A stretch of DNA of 64,000 nucleotides from Faecalicatena orotica (GTDB taxonomy: Bacteria; Bacillota; Clostridia; Lachnospirales; Lachnospiraceae), in assembly GCF_003149245.1 (NCBI RefSeq), contig NZ_QGDL01000022.1:1-64000 (forward strand). Reading direction: 5' to 3'. The position numbers and the translations under genes were made by a program. The notes under the pieces were generated by a model. That model ran no database searches. It had not been told where the DNA came from and saw nothing but the letters and a program-made list of their open reading frames with translations. Positions 42,432-51,489 of the stretch are shown in pieces; position 1 is the stretch's first letter, and each line of letters starts with the position of its first letter.

Positions 42432-42460
42432 TTGTGATATATCTGATTTAGTGCTATGAT
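42432..42460 (+). promoter_or_regulatory. Promoter of the folate operon
   Basis: TTGTGA (42432-42437) and TATGAT (42455-42460) are 17 nt apart. This predicts a start near 42467 and a leader of about 65 nt before the chosen folC start at 42532, which argues against the earlier in-frame ATG. Confidence 0.65.
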
Positions 42461-42531
42461 GGACAACAGTGATAATGAAATCACGACAAGGCATATTTAG
42501 ATATTTTAAAAAAGGAAAGGAAACGAGAAAC

Positions 42532-43830
42532 GTGACCTATAAAGAAGCAAGGGTATATTTGGACGAAGTGTCGAAATACGGAAGTGTACTTGGCTTGGAT
42601 ACGATTCGAGGTCTGTTGCGTGAACTTGGGAATCCTCAGGATGACCTTACGTTCATACATATCGCAGGAACGAATGGAAAGGGATCTGTGCTTGCATACA
42701 CTTCTACAATCTTAAGTGAGGCAGGATACAGGACCGGGAGATATGTATCGCCAACAGTGGTTTCCTATTTAGAGCGGATTCAGGTAGACGGAGAATGGAT
42801 ACCGGAAGAAGATTTCGCCGGATTAGTGGAAGAAGTTCAGAAAGCTATTGCACGTATGGAAACCTCAGGGGAAGCAAGCCCCACTGTATTTGAGGTCGAG
42901 ACGGCAATAGCTTTTTTGTATTTTAAAAAGAAGAACTGTGATATCGTTGTACTGGAAACCGGTCTGGGCGGCACGCTTGATGCCACGAATATTGTGGAGC
43001 GTACGGCTGCTGCCGTTTTTGCATCCATCAGCCGGGACCATATGGGATTTTTAGGGGATACACTGGAAGAAATAGCCGGTAATAAAGCAGGCATCATCAA
43101 GCCGGGATGCTTTGTGGTGACGGCAGGGCAGAAGCCGGAAGTCATGAAGATTTTAAAGGATAAGGCAGACGCGCTCTCATGCAGGATGTATACGGCTTCT
43201 GTAAAAGATGCGGTGGTGCTTAAGGAGAACTGGGACGGACAGGAATTTACCTGCGGGAAATGGAAGAATATCCATATTCCACTGGCGGGAAGACATCAGA
43301 TTAGTAATGCAGTTACGGTTCTTGAATTGATAGACGGATTGAATGAAAACGGATTCCATATCACAGAAAAAGCTGTGCGGGACGGTTTTGCGAAAACAAG
43401 CTGGCCCGGGAGGTTTACCTGCATTCATAAGGAGCCTCTGTTTATCGTAGACGGGGCACATAACGAGGATGCGGCTTTAAAGCTGCGGGAAACACTGGAA
43501 CATTATTTCGCGGGCAGAAGGCTGATCTTTATTATGGGTGTATTCAAAGACAAGGAATACACAAAGATCGCACAGATCATGGCCCCGCTGGCAGAAAAGA
43601 TCTATACGGTAGACCTGCCGGATACAGGGCGCACCCTGAAAGCGGAAGAACTTAAGGAAGCAGTGGAGCCATACTGCCCCGGTGTGGAGGCGGTATCTGA
43701 TATCGGTGCGGCAGTCGGTGCGGCATACCATGTGGCAGGTGCAGAGGATGTAATACTGGCTTTTGGTTCCCTGTCCTATTTAGGACAGGTCATGAAGATG
43801 GCAGAGTCTGGATGTCAGACAGCAAAGTAG
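42532..43830 (+). CDS. folC: Bifunctional folylpolyglutamate/dihydrofolate synthase
   Basis: About 432 residues. The cytosolic Mur-ligase fold enzyme adds glutamate to dihydropteroate and folates. The P-loop is HIAGTNGKGSVL, with the conserved LDATN after VLETGLGG, H-containing SISRDHMGFLG, and VDGAHN in the C-terminal domain. GTG at 42532 matches the usual family start (TYxEA) and has GGAAAGGAAA upstream. It heads a five-gene folate operon. Confidence 0.92.
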   Translation: MTYKEARVYLDEVSKYGSVLGLDTIRGLLRELGNPQDDLTFIHIAGTNGKGSVLAYTSTILSEAGYRTGRYVSPTVVSYLERIQVDGEWIPEEDFAGLVEEVQKAIARMETSGEASPTVFEVETAIAFLYFKKKNCDIVVLETGLGGTLDATNIVERTAAAVFASISRDHMGFLGDTLEEIAGNKAGIIKPGCFVVTAGQKPEVMKILKDKADALSCRMYTASVKDAVVLKENWDGQEFTCGKWKNIHIPLAGRHQISNAVTVLELIDGLNENGFHITEKAVRDGFAKTSWPGRFTCIHKEPLFIVDGAHNEDAALKLRETLEHYFAGRRLIFIMGVFKDKEYTKIAQIMAPLAEKIYTVDLPDTGRTLKAEELKEAVEPYCPGVEAVSDIGAAVGAAYHVAGAEDVILAFGSLSYLGQVMKMAESGCQTAK

Positions 43831-43849
43831 AGCCATATAAGGAGACATT

Positions 43850-44404
43850 ATGATAGATCAGGAAAAAGTAAAGCAGGCAGTTAAGCTTCTGCTGGAAGGA
43901 ATCGGGGAAGATATTACACGTGAAGGGCTGAAAGATACACCCGACAGGATTGCGCGGATGTATGAAGAAATATACGGGGGGATGGAAGAGAATGCGGCAC
44001 AACATTTGAAAAAGACGTTCCATGTCGATGATAATGAGATGGTGATTGAGAAAGATATCACCTTCTATTCGACCTGCGAACACCATCTGCTCCCGTTTTA
44101 TGGAAAGGCCCATATCGCTTATATACCGGACGGAAAAGTGGTGGGCTTAAGTAAGCTTGCAAGGACCGTGGAGGTGTTTGCCAAGAGGCTGCAGCTTCAG
44201 GAACAGCTGACGGGGCAGATCGCAGATGCCCTGATGGAGAATCTGAATCCGAAAGGGGTCCTTGTCATGATCGAGGCGGAGCATATGTGCATGACCATGC
44301 GGGGAATCAAAAAGCCGGGGAGCCAGACAGTTACAATCGTCAAACGCGGCGAATTTCTGGAGAATACGGAACTTACAAACCAGTTTTTCCAGATGCTCAG
44401 GTAG
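43850..44404 (+). CDS. folE: GTP cyclohydrolase I
   Basis: 184 residues, the usual length for FolE. It converts GTP to 7,8-dihydroneopterin triphosphate, the first pterin step. Zinc and catalytic motifs are [21 protein letters not shown] and [15 protein letters not shown], including the two cysteines and histidine that bind zinc. AAGGAG precedes the start and 6 nt separate it from the next gene. Confidence 0.96.
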   Translation: MIDQEKVKQAVKLLLEGIGEDITREGLKDTPDRIARMYEEIYGGMEENAAQHLKKTFHVDDNEMVIEKDITFYSTCEHHLLPFYGKAHIAYIPDGKVVGLSKLARTVEVFAKRLQLQEQLTGQIADALMENLNPKGVLVMIEAEHMCMTMRGIKKPGSQTVTIVKRGEFLENTELTNQFFQMLR

Positions 44405-44410
44405 AATATT

Positions 44411-44893
44411 ATGGAAGCAATAGAAAAAATCAGGAACCATCCACTTTACCGGGAAAGCTATGCATTACTGGAGGAAGCAGAAAAGGATCGGATATTCTGC
44501 CGCCACCAGATAACGCACCTTCTTGATGTGGCGAGGATTGCCTATATCCGTAATCTGGAAGAAGATCTGGGGATGAAAAAAGAGCTCATTTATGCGGCGG
44601 CCCTTTTACATGATATCGGTAAATACAGGCAGTATGAGGATGGCACACCCCATGAAATAGCGGGGATTAAGATAGCAGGGCAGATACTTACGGACACAGA
44701 CTCCTTTACAGAAGAAGAAAAGCAGATGATCCTTAAGGCAATTCTGGAACATCGCAGAAGCAAGGAAGGGATGTCGGTACTGGGAAGGCTTTTATATGAA
44801 AGCGACAAGCTCTCCAGAGTATGCTGTATGTGTCCGGCCGAACCGGAATGCAATTGGAGCAGGGAAAAGAAAAACATGGAAATAAAGTGGTGA
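44411..44893 (+). CDS. HD-domain phosphohydrolase in the folate operon
   Basis: 160 residues. The metal-binding HD pattern is complete: ITHLLDV (H), ALLHDIGKY (HD), ILEHRRS (H) and YESDKLSR (D). A short C-terminal cysteine cluster (CCMCPAEPEC) follows. It lies between folE and folP. Folate synthesis needs removal of pyrophosphate and phosphate from dihydroneopterin triphosphate, and no Nudix-type FolQ is in this operon, so this enzyme is a candidate for that step. That role is inference; HD proteins act on many phosphate esters. Confidence 0.82.
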   Translation: MEAIEKIRNHPLYRESYALLEEAEKDRIFCRHQITHLLDVARIAYIRNLEEDLGMKKELIYAAALLHDIGKYRQYEDGTPHEIAGIKIAGQILTDTDSFTEEEKQMILKAILEHRRSKEGMSVLGRLLYESDKLSRVCCMCPAEPECNWSREKKNMEIKW

Positions 44894-44909
44894 AAGGATT
44901 GATAATCAT

Positions 44910-45728
44910 ATGATCATAGGCAGCAGGGAATTTGACACAGACAATCATACATATATCATGGGAATTCTGAATGTAACACCGGATTCTTTTTCTGATGGCG
45001 GGCGTTACAGCCGTCTCGATGCAGCACTTACGCATGCGCAGGAGATGGTCATGGAGGGGGTGGATATTCTGGATGTGGGCGGAGAGTCCACGCGTCCGGG
45101 ACACGTACAGATCTCAGAAGAAGAGGAGATCGAACGTACGGCGCCTGTCATTGAGAAGCTAAAGAAAGAGTTTGATGTACCAGTTTCCATTGACACTTAT
45201 AAAAGCCGTGTCGCAAGGGCGGCCCTTCAAGCAGGAGCCGGTCTGGTAAACGATATCTGGGGGCTGAAATACGATGAAAACATGGCCTTACTGATTGCAG
45301 AAAGCGGGGCGGCCTGCTGTCTGATGCATAACAGGGAGAAGGCCGAATACCAGAACTTCCTTCCAGATGTGCTGATGGATCTGGAAAAGAGTGTAAATAT
45401 TGCCAGAAAAGCCGGGATTAAGAAGGACAAGATTATTCTTGACCCGGGTGTGGGATTCGGCAAGACTTATGAGATGAATCTGGAGATTATCAAACAATTG
45501 AACCGTCTGCAGTTTCTGGGGTATCCGGTTTTGCTTGGCACTTCCAGAAAGTCGGTGATCGGTCTGACGCTGGATCTCCCTGCGGACCAGAGAGAAGAAG
45601 GTACATTAGTGACAACCGTCATGGGAATGTTAAGCGGCTGCGCATTTGTCAGGGTACATGATGTGAAGGCGAATAAGCGTGCGCTTAAGATGGCTGAAGC
45701 AATCATGAGGGAGCATCAGGGGGTATGA
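44910..45728 (+). CDS. folP: Dihydropteroate synthase
   Basis: 272 residues, TIM-barrel enzyme joining 6-hydroxymethyl-dihydropterin pyrophosphate with p-aminobenzoate. Signatures are MGILNVTPDSFSDGG, DVGGESTRPG, VSIDTYKSR, LVNDIWG, DPGVGFGKT and LLGTSRKSVIG. It is the target of sulfonamides; no unusual insertion in these loops is seen. Its stop overlaps the next ATG. Confidence 0.96.
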   Translation: MIIGSREFDTDNHTYIMGILNVTPDSFSDGGRYSRLDAALTHAQEMVMEGVDILDVGGESTRPGHVQISEEEEIERTAPVIEKLKKEFDVPVSIDTYKSRVARAALQAGAGLVNDIWGLKYDENMALLIAESGAACCLMHNREKAEYQNFLPDVLMDLEKSVNIARKAGIKKDKIILDPGVGFGKTYEMNLEIIKQLNRLQFLGYPVLLGTSRKSVIGLTLDLPADQREEGTLVTTVMGMLSGCAFVRVHDVKANKRALKMAEAIMREHQGV

Positions 45729-46552
45729 TCATGGATAAAATTAAGATAGAAAATTTAGAGGTATTTGCAAAGCACGGTGTGTTCCCGGAGGAGAATGTAC
45801 TGGGGCAGAAGTTCCTTGTTTCAGCCACCTTATATACAGATACGCGGCGTGCGGGAAAGACGGACGACTTAACCGCATCCATCCACTACGGGGAAGTGAG
45901 CCAGTTTATCGATGCGTACTTAAAGAGGCATACATTTAAGCTTATCGAGCGGGCTGCGGAGAGTCTGGCAGAAGAACTTCTCCTGCATACAGAGCATTTA
46001 CAGAAAGTAGAACTGGAAGTAAAGAAGCCGTGGGCGCCGGTAGGACTGCCTCTGGAATATGTTTCCGTAAAGATTGAACGGCAGTGGCACACAGCATATA
46101 TTGCCCTAGGCTCGAATATGGGAGAGAAACAACAGTATCTGGACGGCGCAGTAAAGGCACTCGACGCGTGGGAGGGCTGCCGTGTGGAAAAGACATCGTC
46201 CTGGCTGGTAACTCCTCCCTACGGCGTGACAGACCAGGATGATTTCCTGAACGGCTGCCTTGAACTGAAGACACTGCTCACTCCGGAAGAACTATTGGAA
46301 GCCCTTCATGAGATTGAACAGGAGGCCGGACGGGAGCGCATCATCCACTGGGGGCCGAGGACACTGGATCTGGATATCATTTTTTATGATGACCTCATTA
46401 TGGGGACAGATACGTTATGCATCCCGCATGTTGAAGTGCAGAAGCGGGATTTTGTCTTAAAGCCGCTGCATGAGATTGCACCTTACAAGCACCATCCGGG
46501 GAATGGGAAGACAGTGCGGGAGATGTTGGAGGAAGTAATGAGCAGCCTATAA
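45725..46552 (+). CDS. folBK: FolB-FolK fusion (dihydroneopterin aldolase / HPPK)
   Basis: 275 residues. Residues about 1-118 are dihydroneopterin aldolase (FAKHGVFPEENVLGQKF, TFKLIERAAESLAEE, VKKPWAPVGLP). Residues about 119-275 are hydroxymethyl-dihydropterin pyrophosphokinase (YIALGSNMGEK, TPPYGVTDQDDFLNG, WGPRTLDLDIIFYDD). Fusion of the two is common in Firmicutes. ATG at 45725 overlaps folP; ATG at 45731 is an alternative. The stop shares bases with the convergent aroA stop. Confidence 0.94.
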   Translation: MIMDKIKIENLEVFAKHGVFPEENVLGQKFLVSATLYTDTRRAGKTDDLTASIHYGEVSQFIDAYLKRHTFKLIERAAESLAEELLLHTEHLQKVELEVKKPWAPVGLPLEYVSVKIERQWHTAYIALGSNMGEKQQYLDGAVKALDAWEGCRVEKTSSWLVTPPYGVTDQDDFLNGCLELKTLLTPEELLEALHEIEQEAGRERIIHWGPRTLDLDIIFYDDLIMGTDTLCIPHVEVQKRDFVLKPLHEIAPYKHHPGNGKTVREMLEEVMSSL

Positions 46553-47839
46553 GAGCTGCTCAAAAGTATCGTAAAAGGTTGGATAGGATACATCTACACA
46601 GTGGCTGTCAAGGATATTTGTATTACCCTCCGCAACCAGTGCTGCAATGCTGAAAGCCATCGCAATCCTGTGGTCCAGAAGCGTGTGGATCGTGGCTCCG
46701 TGAAGCGGCTTGCCGCCATTTATCACCATTCCGTCAAAAGCCGGGGTGACATCGCAGCCCATTGCAGTCAGGTTGTCGGTGACTGTCTCGATCCGGTCAG
46801 TTTCTTTTACCTTCAGTTCCGAAGCGTCCCGTATGATTGTTGTGCCTTCTGCCACAGCGGCCATGACCGCAATGACAGGAATTTCGTCAATCAGGGTCGG
46901 GATGATATCCCCTTCGATCGTTATACCGTGAAGTTTACTGGAACGGACCAGTATATCGGCAATCTTTTCCCCGCCTTCGGTGCGCTCATTCAGGAGTGTG
47001 ATATCCCCGCCCATATCTTCACATACTTTCAGGATACCTGCACGGGTCGGATTGATTCCAGTGTTTTTGATGAGGATTTCGGAATCAGGGACAAGCAGGC
47101 CGGCGGCTATGAAGTATGCCGCAGAGGAGATATCTCCCGGCACCATGATCTTCTGGCCGTACAATTCTTCGCAGGGACGGATGGATGCCGTCGCCCTTGT
47201 AGAATCCAGTTCGTGCTTCGTGGTCAGGTCGGCCCCGAATTCTTTCAGCATCAGTTCCGTATGGTTCCGGGAAAGACTCGGTTCCATGACAGAAGTTTCC
47301 CCGTCTGCGTAAAGTCCTGCAAGCAGGATACAGGATTTGACCTGTGCGGAAGCGACCGGGGAGATATAATGAATCCCGTGGAGGGAGCCTTTTGTGATAT
47401 AGAGAGGGGCACACCCGTTGCGGAGAATGCTGGATATATTCGCCCCCATGCGGGTCAGCGGGTCGATGATCCGTTTCATGGGACGTGAATTCAGGGAATC
47501 ATCCCCGGAAATCTTGCAGTCAAAGGACTGTCCGGCAAGAATGCCTGAGATCAGCCGGGTAGTCGTTCCGCTGTTGCCTACATCCAGTATATCGTCCGGG
47601 GCACTCAGTCCGTGCAATCCTTTTCCATGTACGGTAATGATATCACCGTCCTCGACGATATCGATCCCGAGCCTGCGGAAACAATTGATCGTAGCCAGAC
47701 AGTCGGCACCTTCCAGAAAATTATGAATCTCAGTCGTCCCTTTCGCGATGGACCCAAACATAATGCACCTGTGGGAAATAGATTTGTCGCCGGGAACGGA
47801 AACTTCCCCTCTTAATCCTGTAATATTCGTTAATTCCAT
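46547..47839 (-). CDS. aroA: EPSP synthase (3-phosphoshikimate 1-carboxyvinyltransferase)
   Basis: About 430 residues from ATG at 47839, the usual AroA start, with AAAGGA about 13 nt upstream. It joins phosphoenolpyruvate to shikimate-3-phosphate. Signatures are VPGDKSISHR, LDVGNSGTTTRL and LKVKETDRIE. It follows tyrA on the same strand and converges on folBK with a 6-nt overlap. The sequence gives no hint of glyphosate insensitivity or sensitivity beyond the family motifs. Confidence 0.95.
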   Translation of the reverse strand: MELTNITGLRGEVSVPGDKSISHRCIMFGSIAKGTTEIHNFLEGADCLATINCFRRLGIDIVEDGDIITVHGKGLHGLSAPDDILDVGNSGTTTRLISGILAGQSFDCKISGDDSLNSRPMKRIIDPLTRMGANISSILRNGCAPLYITKGSLHGIHYISPVASAQVKSCILLAGLYADGETSVMEPSLSRNHTELMLKEFGADLTTKHELDSTRATASIRPCEELYGQKIMVPGDISSAAYFIAAGLLVPDSEILIKNTGINPTRAGILKVCEDMGGDITLLNERTEGGEKIADILVRSSKLHGITIEGDIIPTLIDEIPVIAVMAAVAEGTTIIRDASELKVKETDRIETVTDNLTAMGCDVTPAFDGMVINGGKPLHGATIHTLLDHRIAMAFSIAALVAEGNTNILDSHCVDVSYPTFYDTFEQLL

Positions 47840-47928
47840 AAATTTTTGTATATCCTTTCTGTATCCTTGTGTGTATTTCTGCATCTGCACAGTTACTATT
47901 TACGGGGCCGTGCACCGCGCTGTACACA

Positions 47929-49026
47929 TTACACTTCATAAACAATGTATCTGTATTTCTTCAAGAGTTCCGCCGCCTTATTGGAAGAAGGTCCGTCATA
48001 GAATTCAATTCTCAGTACACCCTCTTCGAACTCTCTGTTATGTATAATCCCGATATTCTTAATACTGATATTGTTGCTCGCAAGAATGGTAGCGATGGTT
48101 GCAATACCGCCGGCCTCATCAATAATATCACAGTAGAGTGCAAAGCTTTTCTTGATAGGGCCTGCCGAACTATTCGGCATGGAATCCCTGTAGTCCTTAG
48201 AATCCTCGAAAAGGGAATAGAGCTCGCCCTCCGCCCCCTCGTCGACCGCTTTCTTCGCTTCCTGAAGCACTCCGATATAATCTTCCAGTATCTGGGAAAT
48301 ATTTTTCTTATTCTTCAAACAGATCTGCTGCCACATGACAGGGGAGGAGGAGGCGATACGCGTGATATCTTTAAATCCCCCTGCAGCCAGATTCTTCATC
48401 AGCTCATCCTTCGTATCCGTATCGCGCACAAAATTTACGAGACTGGAAGCAATAATGTGGGGCAGGTGGCTGATCGTCCCGGTGACATAATCATGCTCCT
48501 CGTAGTCCAGGACAACAGGGAGTGCCTTCAGTGCCGTTACAAATTCCCTGTATGCATCTACCTTTGCCGGGGAAACTTTTGCCGAAGGCGTCAGAATATA
48601 GTAGGCATTTTCGATCAGAACCGGTTTTGAATTCACAAACCCGCTTTTTTCGGAACCGGCCATCGGGTGCCCGCCGATGAAATTCTCTTCCAGCCCGAGC
48701 TGTATGATCTCTTCATGGATAGAGCTCTTTACGCTCCCCACGTCCGTCAGGATACATTCTGAACCTACGAAATCCTTAAGCTGGCTGAGATAAGCTGTAT
48801 TATAAGCAATCGGGGCACATAGAAATATATAAGCGCACCCCCTGAAATTTTCATCTATTGAAGAGCAGGAAGTATGGATCGTCCCCTCCTGAACCGCCAA
48901 AGCCAGTGTCTCTTTACTCTTATCAAAAGCCAGCAGCTCGTATTCCGGAAAATACTGCCGCACAGCCTTGGCAATAGAACCGCCGATCAACCCCAGACCA
49001 ATAAATCCAATCTTTTTAGTCATCAT
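47929..49026 (-). CDS. tyrA: Prephenate dehydrogenase with ACT domain
   Basis: About 365 residues from ATG at 49026, with AAAGGA 9 nt upstream; the frame continues a further 13 codons without a start signal. The NAD-binding motif GFIGLGLIGGSIAKA is at the N-terminus, the catalytic region contains GGHPMAGSEKSG, and the C-terminal ACT domain (about 295-365; FALYCDIIDEAGGIATIATIL) probably binds tyrosine for feedback control. It makes 4-hydroxyphenylpyruvate and pairs with aroA. Confidence 0.94.
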   Translation of the reverse strand: MMTKKIGFIGLGLIGGSIAKAVRQYFPEYELLAFDKSKETLALAVQEGTIHTSCSSIDENFRGCAYIFLCAPIAYNTAYLSQLKDFVGSECILTDVGSVKSSIHEEIIQLGLEENFIGGHPMAGSEKSGFVNSKPVLIENAYYILTPSAKVSPAKVDAYREFVTALKALPVVLDYEEHDYVTGTISHLPHIIASSLVNFVRDTDTKDELMKNLAAGGFKDITRIASSSPVMWQQICLKNKKNISQILEDYIGVLQEAKKAVDEGAEGELYSLFEDSKDYRDSMPNSSAGPIKKSFALYCDIIDEAGGIATIATILASNNISIKNIGIIHNREFEEGVLRIEFYDGPSSNKAAELLKKYRYIVYEV

Positions 49027-49146
49027 ACTGTAAGTCCTTTCTGGTAGTAATCTAATAAATTTCACATTAACCAGTTTACCATTTTAACGGGGAAAAGTAA
49101 ACGGACTTTCGAAGCAAAAAATCTTTGTTAAAAATTCATAAAGCAG

Positions 49147-49175
49147 TTGTAATACGACTCGTTTTTTAGTACAAT
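49147..49175 (+). promoter_or_regulatory. Promoter of the EF-G-like gene
   Basis: TTGTAA (49147-49152) and TACAAT (49170-49175) are 17 nt apart, about 75 nt before the start codon of the EF-G paralogue. Confidence 0.7.
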
Positions 49176-49250
49176 ATACACATAACACGTGTGCGCCGGA
49201 AGTACATTATAAAGCATGCGCATAATAACGACACACAAGGAGGCAGCAGC

Positions 49251-51326
49251 ATGAAGGTTTACAGAACAGACGAGATTAGGAACGTAGTATTGCTTGGCCA
49301 CGGCGGAAGTGGCAAGACGAGCCTGGCAGAGGCGATGTTGTATGTATCAGGGGCAACGAACCGTATGGGTAAGATTTCCGATTCTAATACGGTTAGTGAT
49401 TTTGATAAAGAAGAGCAGAAACGCGGATTCTCTATCAGCACAACTCTGATCCCGGTTGAGTGGGAGAAGGCTAAGATCAATATTCTGGATACACCGGGAT
49501 ACTTTGACTTTGTCGGTGAGGTAGAGGAAGCAGTAAGTGCAGCTGATGCAGCTGTTATTGTTGTATCCGGTAAGGCCGGCGTACAGGTTGGTACGGAGAA
49601 GGCATGGGAACTGTGCGATAAGTACAATCTCCCGCGTATGGTCTATGTCACAGAGATGGACGTGGATGATGCCAGCTTCCGCCAGGTGGTGGCAGACCTG
49701 ACAGAGAGATACGGGAAGAAGATAGCACCTCATTTCCAGCCGATCCGTGAGAATGAGAAGCTGGTTGGATATATTAATGTTATTAAGAATGCGGCAAGAA
49801 GATATACAGATATCGGACAGAGAGAGGAATGCGAGATTCCGGATTACTGTCTGCCGAACCTCGAGATCCTGAGAGATTCACTGATGGAGGCAGTAGCCGA
49901 GACGAGTGATGAATTCATGGAGAGATATTTTGCAGGGGAAGAGTTCTCCGTAGAAGAGATTCGTGCAGCCATGCGTACAGAGGTTATGGACGGGGACATC
50001 GTTCCTGTAGCTATGGGGTCCAATCTGCAGGCACAGGGAGTTGCAAACCTGTTATCTGATATTGTAAGATTCTTCCCGAGCCCGGACAGAAGGAGCTGTG
50101 CAGGACTGAACCGCAGGACGAACGAGATCTTTGAAGCGAACTATGAATTCTCAAAGGCTAAGACAGCATATGTCTTTAAGACAATGGTAGACCCGTTCAT
50201 CGGTAAATATTCCTTCGTAAAAGTATGCTCAGGTGTTATCAAGGGCGATGATGTGCTCTATAATGCGGACTCGGATGCAGAAGAGAAGCCGGGCAAGATT
50301 TATACCATGTGCGGGAATAAGCCGTCGGAAGTGACAGAATTATTTGCAGGTGATATCGGAGCGATTGCGAAGCTTTCCAACACACGCACCGGGGATACGC
50401 TCTCCACAAAGGCAACGCCGGTATCTTTCGCAAGGACAGACTTTTCTGTTCCTTATACATATATGAAGTATTCAGTGAAGACCAAAGGCGATGATGACAA
50501 GGTATCACAGGCTCTGGCTAAGATGATGGCGGAAGATATGACTCTGAAGGCTGTCAATGACAGTGAGAACCGTCAGTCTTTACTTTATGGTATGGGGGAC
50601 CAGCATCTGGAGATTACAGTGAGCAAGCTTGCTTCCAGATATAAAGTAGATGTCATTCTGGAAATGCCTAAGGTAGCATTCAGGGAGACGATCCGCAAGA
50701 AATCTGATGTAGATACAAAGTATAAAAAGCAGTCAGGCGGACATGGACAGTATGGCCATGTTAAGATGAAGTTCGAACCATCAGGCGACCTTGAGACGCC
50801 ATATATATTTGAAGAGGTTGTTGTCGGCGGGGCAGTGCCGAAGAATTATTTCCCGGCAGTAGAGAAGGGCCTTCAGGATTCCGTTGTGAAGGGACCACTT
50901 GCAGGATACCCGGTTGTAGGTGTGAAGGCGATCCTGTATGATGGATCTTACCATCCGGTTGACTCCTCAGAGATGGCGTTTAAGACGGCTACAGTCCAGG
51001 CATTTAAGAAAGGCTTTATGGAGGCAGGACCGGTTCTCCTTGAACCAATCGCTTCCTTGAAAGTGACAGTTCCGGATGAATATACCGGTGATGTTATGGG
51101 TGATCTGAACAAGAGACGTGGGCGCGTGCTCGGAATGAATCCGATAGCGGGTGGTAAGCAGGTGATCGAAGCAGATATCCCGATGACAGGATTATTCGGA
51201 TACTGTACAGTACTCCGATCCATGACTGGAGGCCGCGGCACTTATGCTTATGAATTTGCAAGATATGAGCAGGCACCGTCTGATGTACAGGAGAAGGAAA
51301 TTGCAGCAAGGGCTGCGGAAGAATAG
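49251..51326 (+). CDS. EF-G-like translational GTPase paralogue
   Basis: 691 residues from ATG at 49251 after AAGGAGG. All five EF-G domains appear to be present by length, with domain IV around FEEVVVGGAVPKNYFPAVEKG and domain V at the C-terminus. The GTPase motifs deviate from canonical EF-G: G1 is GHGGSGKTSL instead of AHIDAGKTT, G3 is DTPGYFDF, and G4 reads TEMD instead of NKMD. This marks the EF-G2-like paralogue group rather than the essential fusA of the str operon, whose ribosomal neighbours are also absent. It may act on ribosomes under special conditions. Confidence 0.88.
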   Translation: MKVYRTDEIRNVVLLGHGGSGKTSLAEAMLYVSGATNRMGKISDSNTVSDFDKEEQKRGFSISTTLIPVEWEKAKINILDTPGYFDFVGEVEEAVSAADAAVIVVSGKAGVQVGTEKAWELCDKYNLPRMVYVTEMDVDDASFRQVVADLTERYGKKIAPHFQPIRENEKLVGYINVIKNAARRYTDIGQREECEIPDYCLPNLEILRDSLMEAVAETSDEFMERYFAGEEFSVEEIRAAMRTEVMDGDIVPVAMGSNLQAQGVANLLSDIVRFFPSPDRRSCAGLNRRTNEIFEANYEFSKAKTAYVFKTMVDPFIGKYSFVKVCSGVIKGDDVLYNADSDAEEKPGKIYTMCGNKPSEVTELFAGDIGAIAKLSNTRTGDTLSTKATPVSFARTDFSVPYTYMKYSVKTKGDDDKVSQALAKMMAEDMTLKAVNDSENRQSLLYGMGDQHLEITVSKLASRYKVDVILEMPKVAFRETIRKKSDVDTKYKKQSGGHGQYGHVKMKFEPSGDLETPYIFEEVVVGGAVPKNYFPAVEKGLQDSVVKGPLAGYPVVGVKAILYDGSYHPVDSSEMAFKTATVQAFKKGFMEAGPVLLEPIASLKVTVPDEYTGDVMGDLNKRRGRVLGMNPIAGGKQVIEADIPMTGLFGYCTVLRSMTGGRGTYAYEFARYEQAPSDVQEKEIAARAAEE

Positions 51327-51333
51327 AATAAGC

Positions 51334-51376
51334 ACTCCGTATGGCTTGATGAAAATCGGCTGTACGGAGTTTTTTT
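51334..51376 (+). terminator. Intrinsic terminator after the EF-G-like gene
   Basis: ACTCCGTA (51334-51341) pairs with TACGGAGT (51363-51370), followed by six or more T. The 21-nt loop is long but the T-run is strong. Confidence 0.75.
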
Positions 51377-51489
51377 GTGCATTTATTCATATCATCCTTA
51401 TTTATTACAAAATATCAAAAAAAAGTACAGGAAGAAAGTTCTTGAAATTTATATGATAAGAACAGAAAAGAACGGAGGCGTGACATTAT

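Noticed and set aside
49251-51326. Calling this gene the essential fusA
   Set aside because: No rpsL, rpsG or tuf genes are nearby, and the G1 and G4 motifs are non-canonical.
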